From contig DAORMJ010000013.1 in assembly GCA_035440445.1 (NCBI GenBank), forward strand, positions 26,231 through 90,230: a DNA stretch of 64,000 nt. The letters run 5' to 3'. Under the pieces are notes generated by a model. That model searched no databases. It worked only from the letters and a program-made list of their open reading frames with translations, and was not told the origin of the DNA. Of this stretch, positions 63,269-64,000 are shown in pieces. Source of the stretch: Ga0077548 sp035440445 (lineage in GTDB: Bacteria; Pseudomonadota; Alphaproteobacteria; Rhizobiales; Xanthobacteraceae). Numbering within the stretch: position 1 is the first letter of the stretch; each line of letters opens with the position of its first letter. A program made the position numbers and the translations under genes.

Positions 63269-64000
63269 TCAATTGCCCCAGGCCGCGAAGGCTTCCGCCA
63301 GCACTTTCTCGCCTGCCGCACCCTTTTCGAAGGTCACGACTGCGCGGCGTCCGTTATTGTAGATGAACGGAATATCAAGCCAGTTGAGCGTCTTCATGAT
63401 CTGCATGTTGCGGTCGCGATCCGTCTCCGCCGCGGACAGGCCGATCAGGAAGAAGCCCTGCATCACGCGAATGCTGATGCCGGCAAGCGGGATGCCCTGC
63501 GCGGCTTCGTTGTTCTTCATGCGCATGACCGGCACCTGCGCGACACCACCGAAACTGTCGTTGCCGCTGAACTGCACCTCGACATAGTGCGTGGCGGGAA
63601 GCGAGGTGTCAGGGTTGCGGCGAATAGTGATCGCCACCTGCATCTTGCGTTCGGGAATATCGACATCGATCCGTACGCCGAGTTCGGGCTCCTTGCCCGG
63701 CCCGGGGTTCACGGTCTCGGTGCGCCAGTTGACGGTGCCGGCGATGGTCGTGAATTGCTGGCTACCCGGATTTTCCTCGAACAGGAAAGCGCGGCGCGTG
63801 TCACCCGCCGGCTGAACCGCCGGGTTGGCCGGATTTTGCTGCGTCTGTTGCTGCGGCAGCCGGTCGTCGGCCTTGTTCTGCGCGGCAGGCGGCGTTTCGG
63901 CCTGCTGTGTGGTTTGCTGCGCGCCCAATCCCTGCACGATCGACAGGATGCGGTCGCGGTGAATGTAGCCGACCGCGCCCGCGAGCAGCAGCAGCAGGAG
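63269..64000 (-). CDS. Membrane-anchored protein of unknown function (5' end outside the window)
   Basis: The frame is open to the right edge, so the gene is partial. The visible N-terminal part is hydrophobic (LLLLLLAGAVGYIHRDRI), then comes a long Gln/Pro/Ala-rich linker and a 150-residue folded domain (TIAGTVNWRTETVNPGPGKE, then QVAITIRRNPDTSLPATHYV and ISIRVMQGFFLIGLSA). This looks like a periplasmic domain held by one transmembrane helix. I do not recognise the family. Confidence 0.75.
   Translation of the reverse strand, partial: LLLLLLAGAVGYIHRDRILSIVQGLGAQQTTQQAETPPAAQNKADDRLPQQQTQQNPANPAVQPAGDTRRAFLFEENPGSQQFTTIAGTVNWRTETVNPGPGKEPELGVRIDVDIPERKMQVAITIRRNPDTSLPATHYVEVQFSGNDSFGGVAQVPVMRMKNNEAAQGIPLAGISIRVMQGFFLIGLSAAETDRDRNMQIMKTLNWLDIPFIYNNGRRAVVTFEKGAAGEKVLAEAFAAWGN

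Overview
The window reads as a stretch of chromosome from a GC-rich alphaproteobacterium of the order Hyphomicrobiales (Rhizobiales). The markers are CtrA and its phosphotransferase ChpT, GANTC sites in front of ctrA, a 5-aminolevulinate synthase of the alphaproteobacterial (Shemin) type, FlbD and an EipA/DUF1134 protein. Dispersed palindromes resemble those I associate with Bradyrhizobium-like genomes. The genus cannot be fixed from the sequence alone.

Layout. 1-13.7 kb is metabolism and transport: a GMC oxidoreductase and epimerase pair, the proline catabolic pair putR/putA, a lytic transglycosylase, a complete branched-chain amino-acid type ABC transporter (binding protein, two permeases, two ATPases) and hemA. 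14.0-24.6 kb is a flagellar block: fliF-fliG-fliH-fliN-flbD, then flhA, then fliJ-fliI on the other strand. It is interrupted by a 1.4 kb repeat-rich stretch carrying a small GIY-YIG nuclease between inverted repeats. ctrA follows (24.9 kb), then an ABC-2 exporter, then a chemotaxis operon on the minus strand (cheA-cheW-cheY-cheB-cheR) and chpT. CtrA-like boxes lie upstream of fliF, flhA and ctrA, so the cell-cycle regulator, one of its phosphorelay proteins and probable targets lie within 20 kb.

34.6-48.8 kb holds cysQ, a YHS-domain protein, an EipA-like protein, a coiled-coil membrane protein and a molybdate uptake operon (modA, a stand-alone Mop protein, modB and a short modC without the usual C-terminal Mop domain). 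It continues with a quinone-oxidoreductase-like enzyme, a lysine-rich histone-like protein, a MoxR ATPase / VWA protein / LCCL-domain operon, a sugar-type binding protein, a CHASE3 histidine kinase and an exported VWA protein.

48.8-59.85 kb is an accessory region made of two tandem insertions in the 3' end of a tRNA-Glu(CTC) gene. The intact tRNA stands at the right edge, and two further copies of its 3' end mark the other boundaries. The 1.3 kb left element carries one trypsin-like protease gene and no integrase. The 9.7 kb right element carries a tyrosine integrase, an AlpA-like excisionase, a winged-helix protein, an SRAP protein, a three-gene operon of small basic proteins plus a membrane protein, a cysteine-rich protein, and a 1447-residue protein. 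That protein has an N-terminal NACHT-like NTPase, a long helical middle and a C-terminal PD-(D/E)xK nuclease-like domain. It is the best candidate for an undescribed (probably anti-phage) system in this window.

The core chromosome resumes at 59.9 kb with an EamA permease, a small membrane protein divergent from rluD, rpoH, and a truncated membrane-anchored protein at the right edge.
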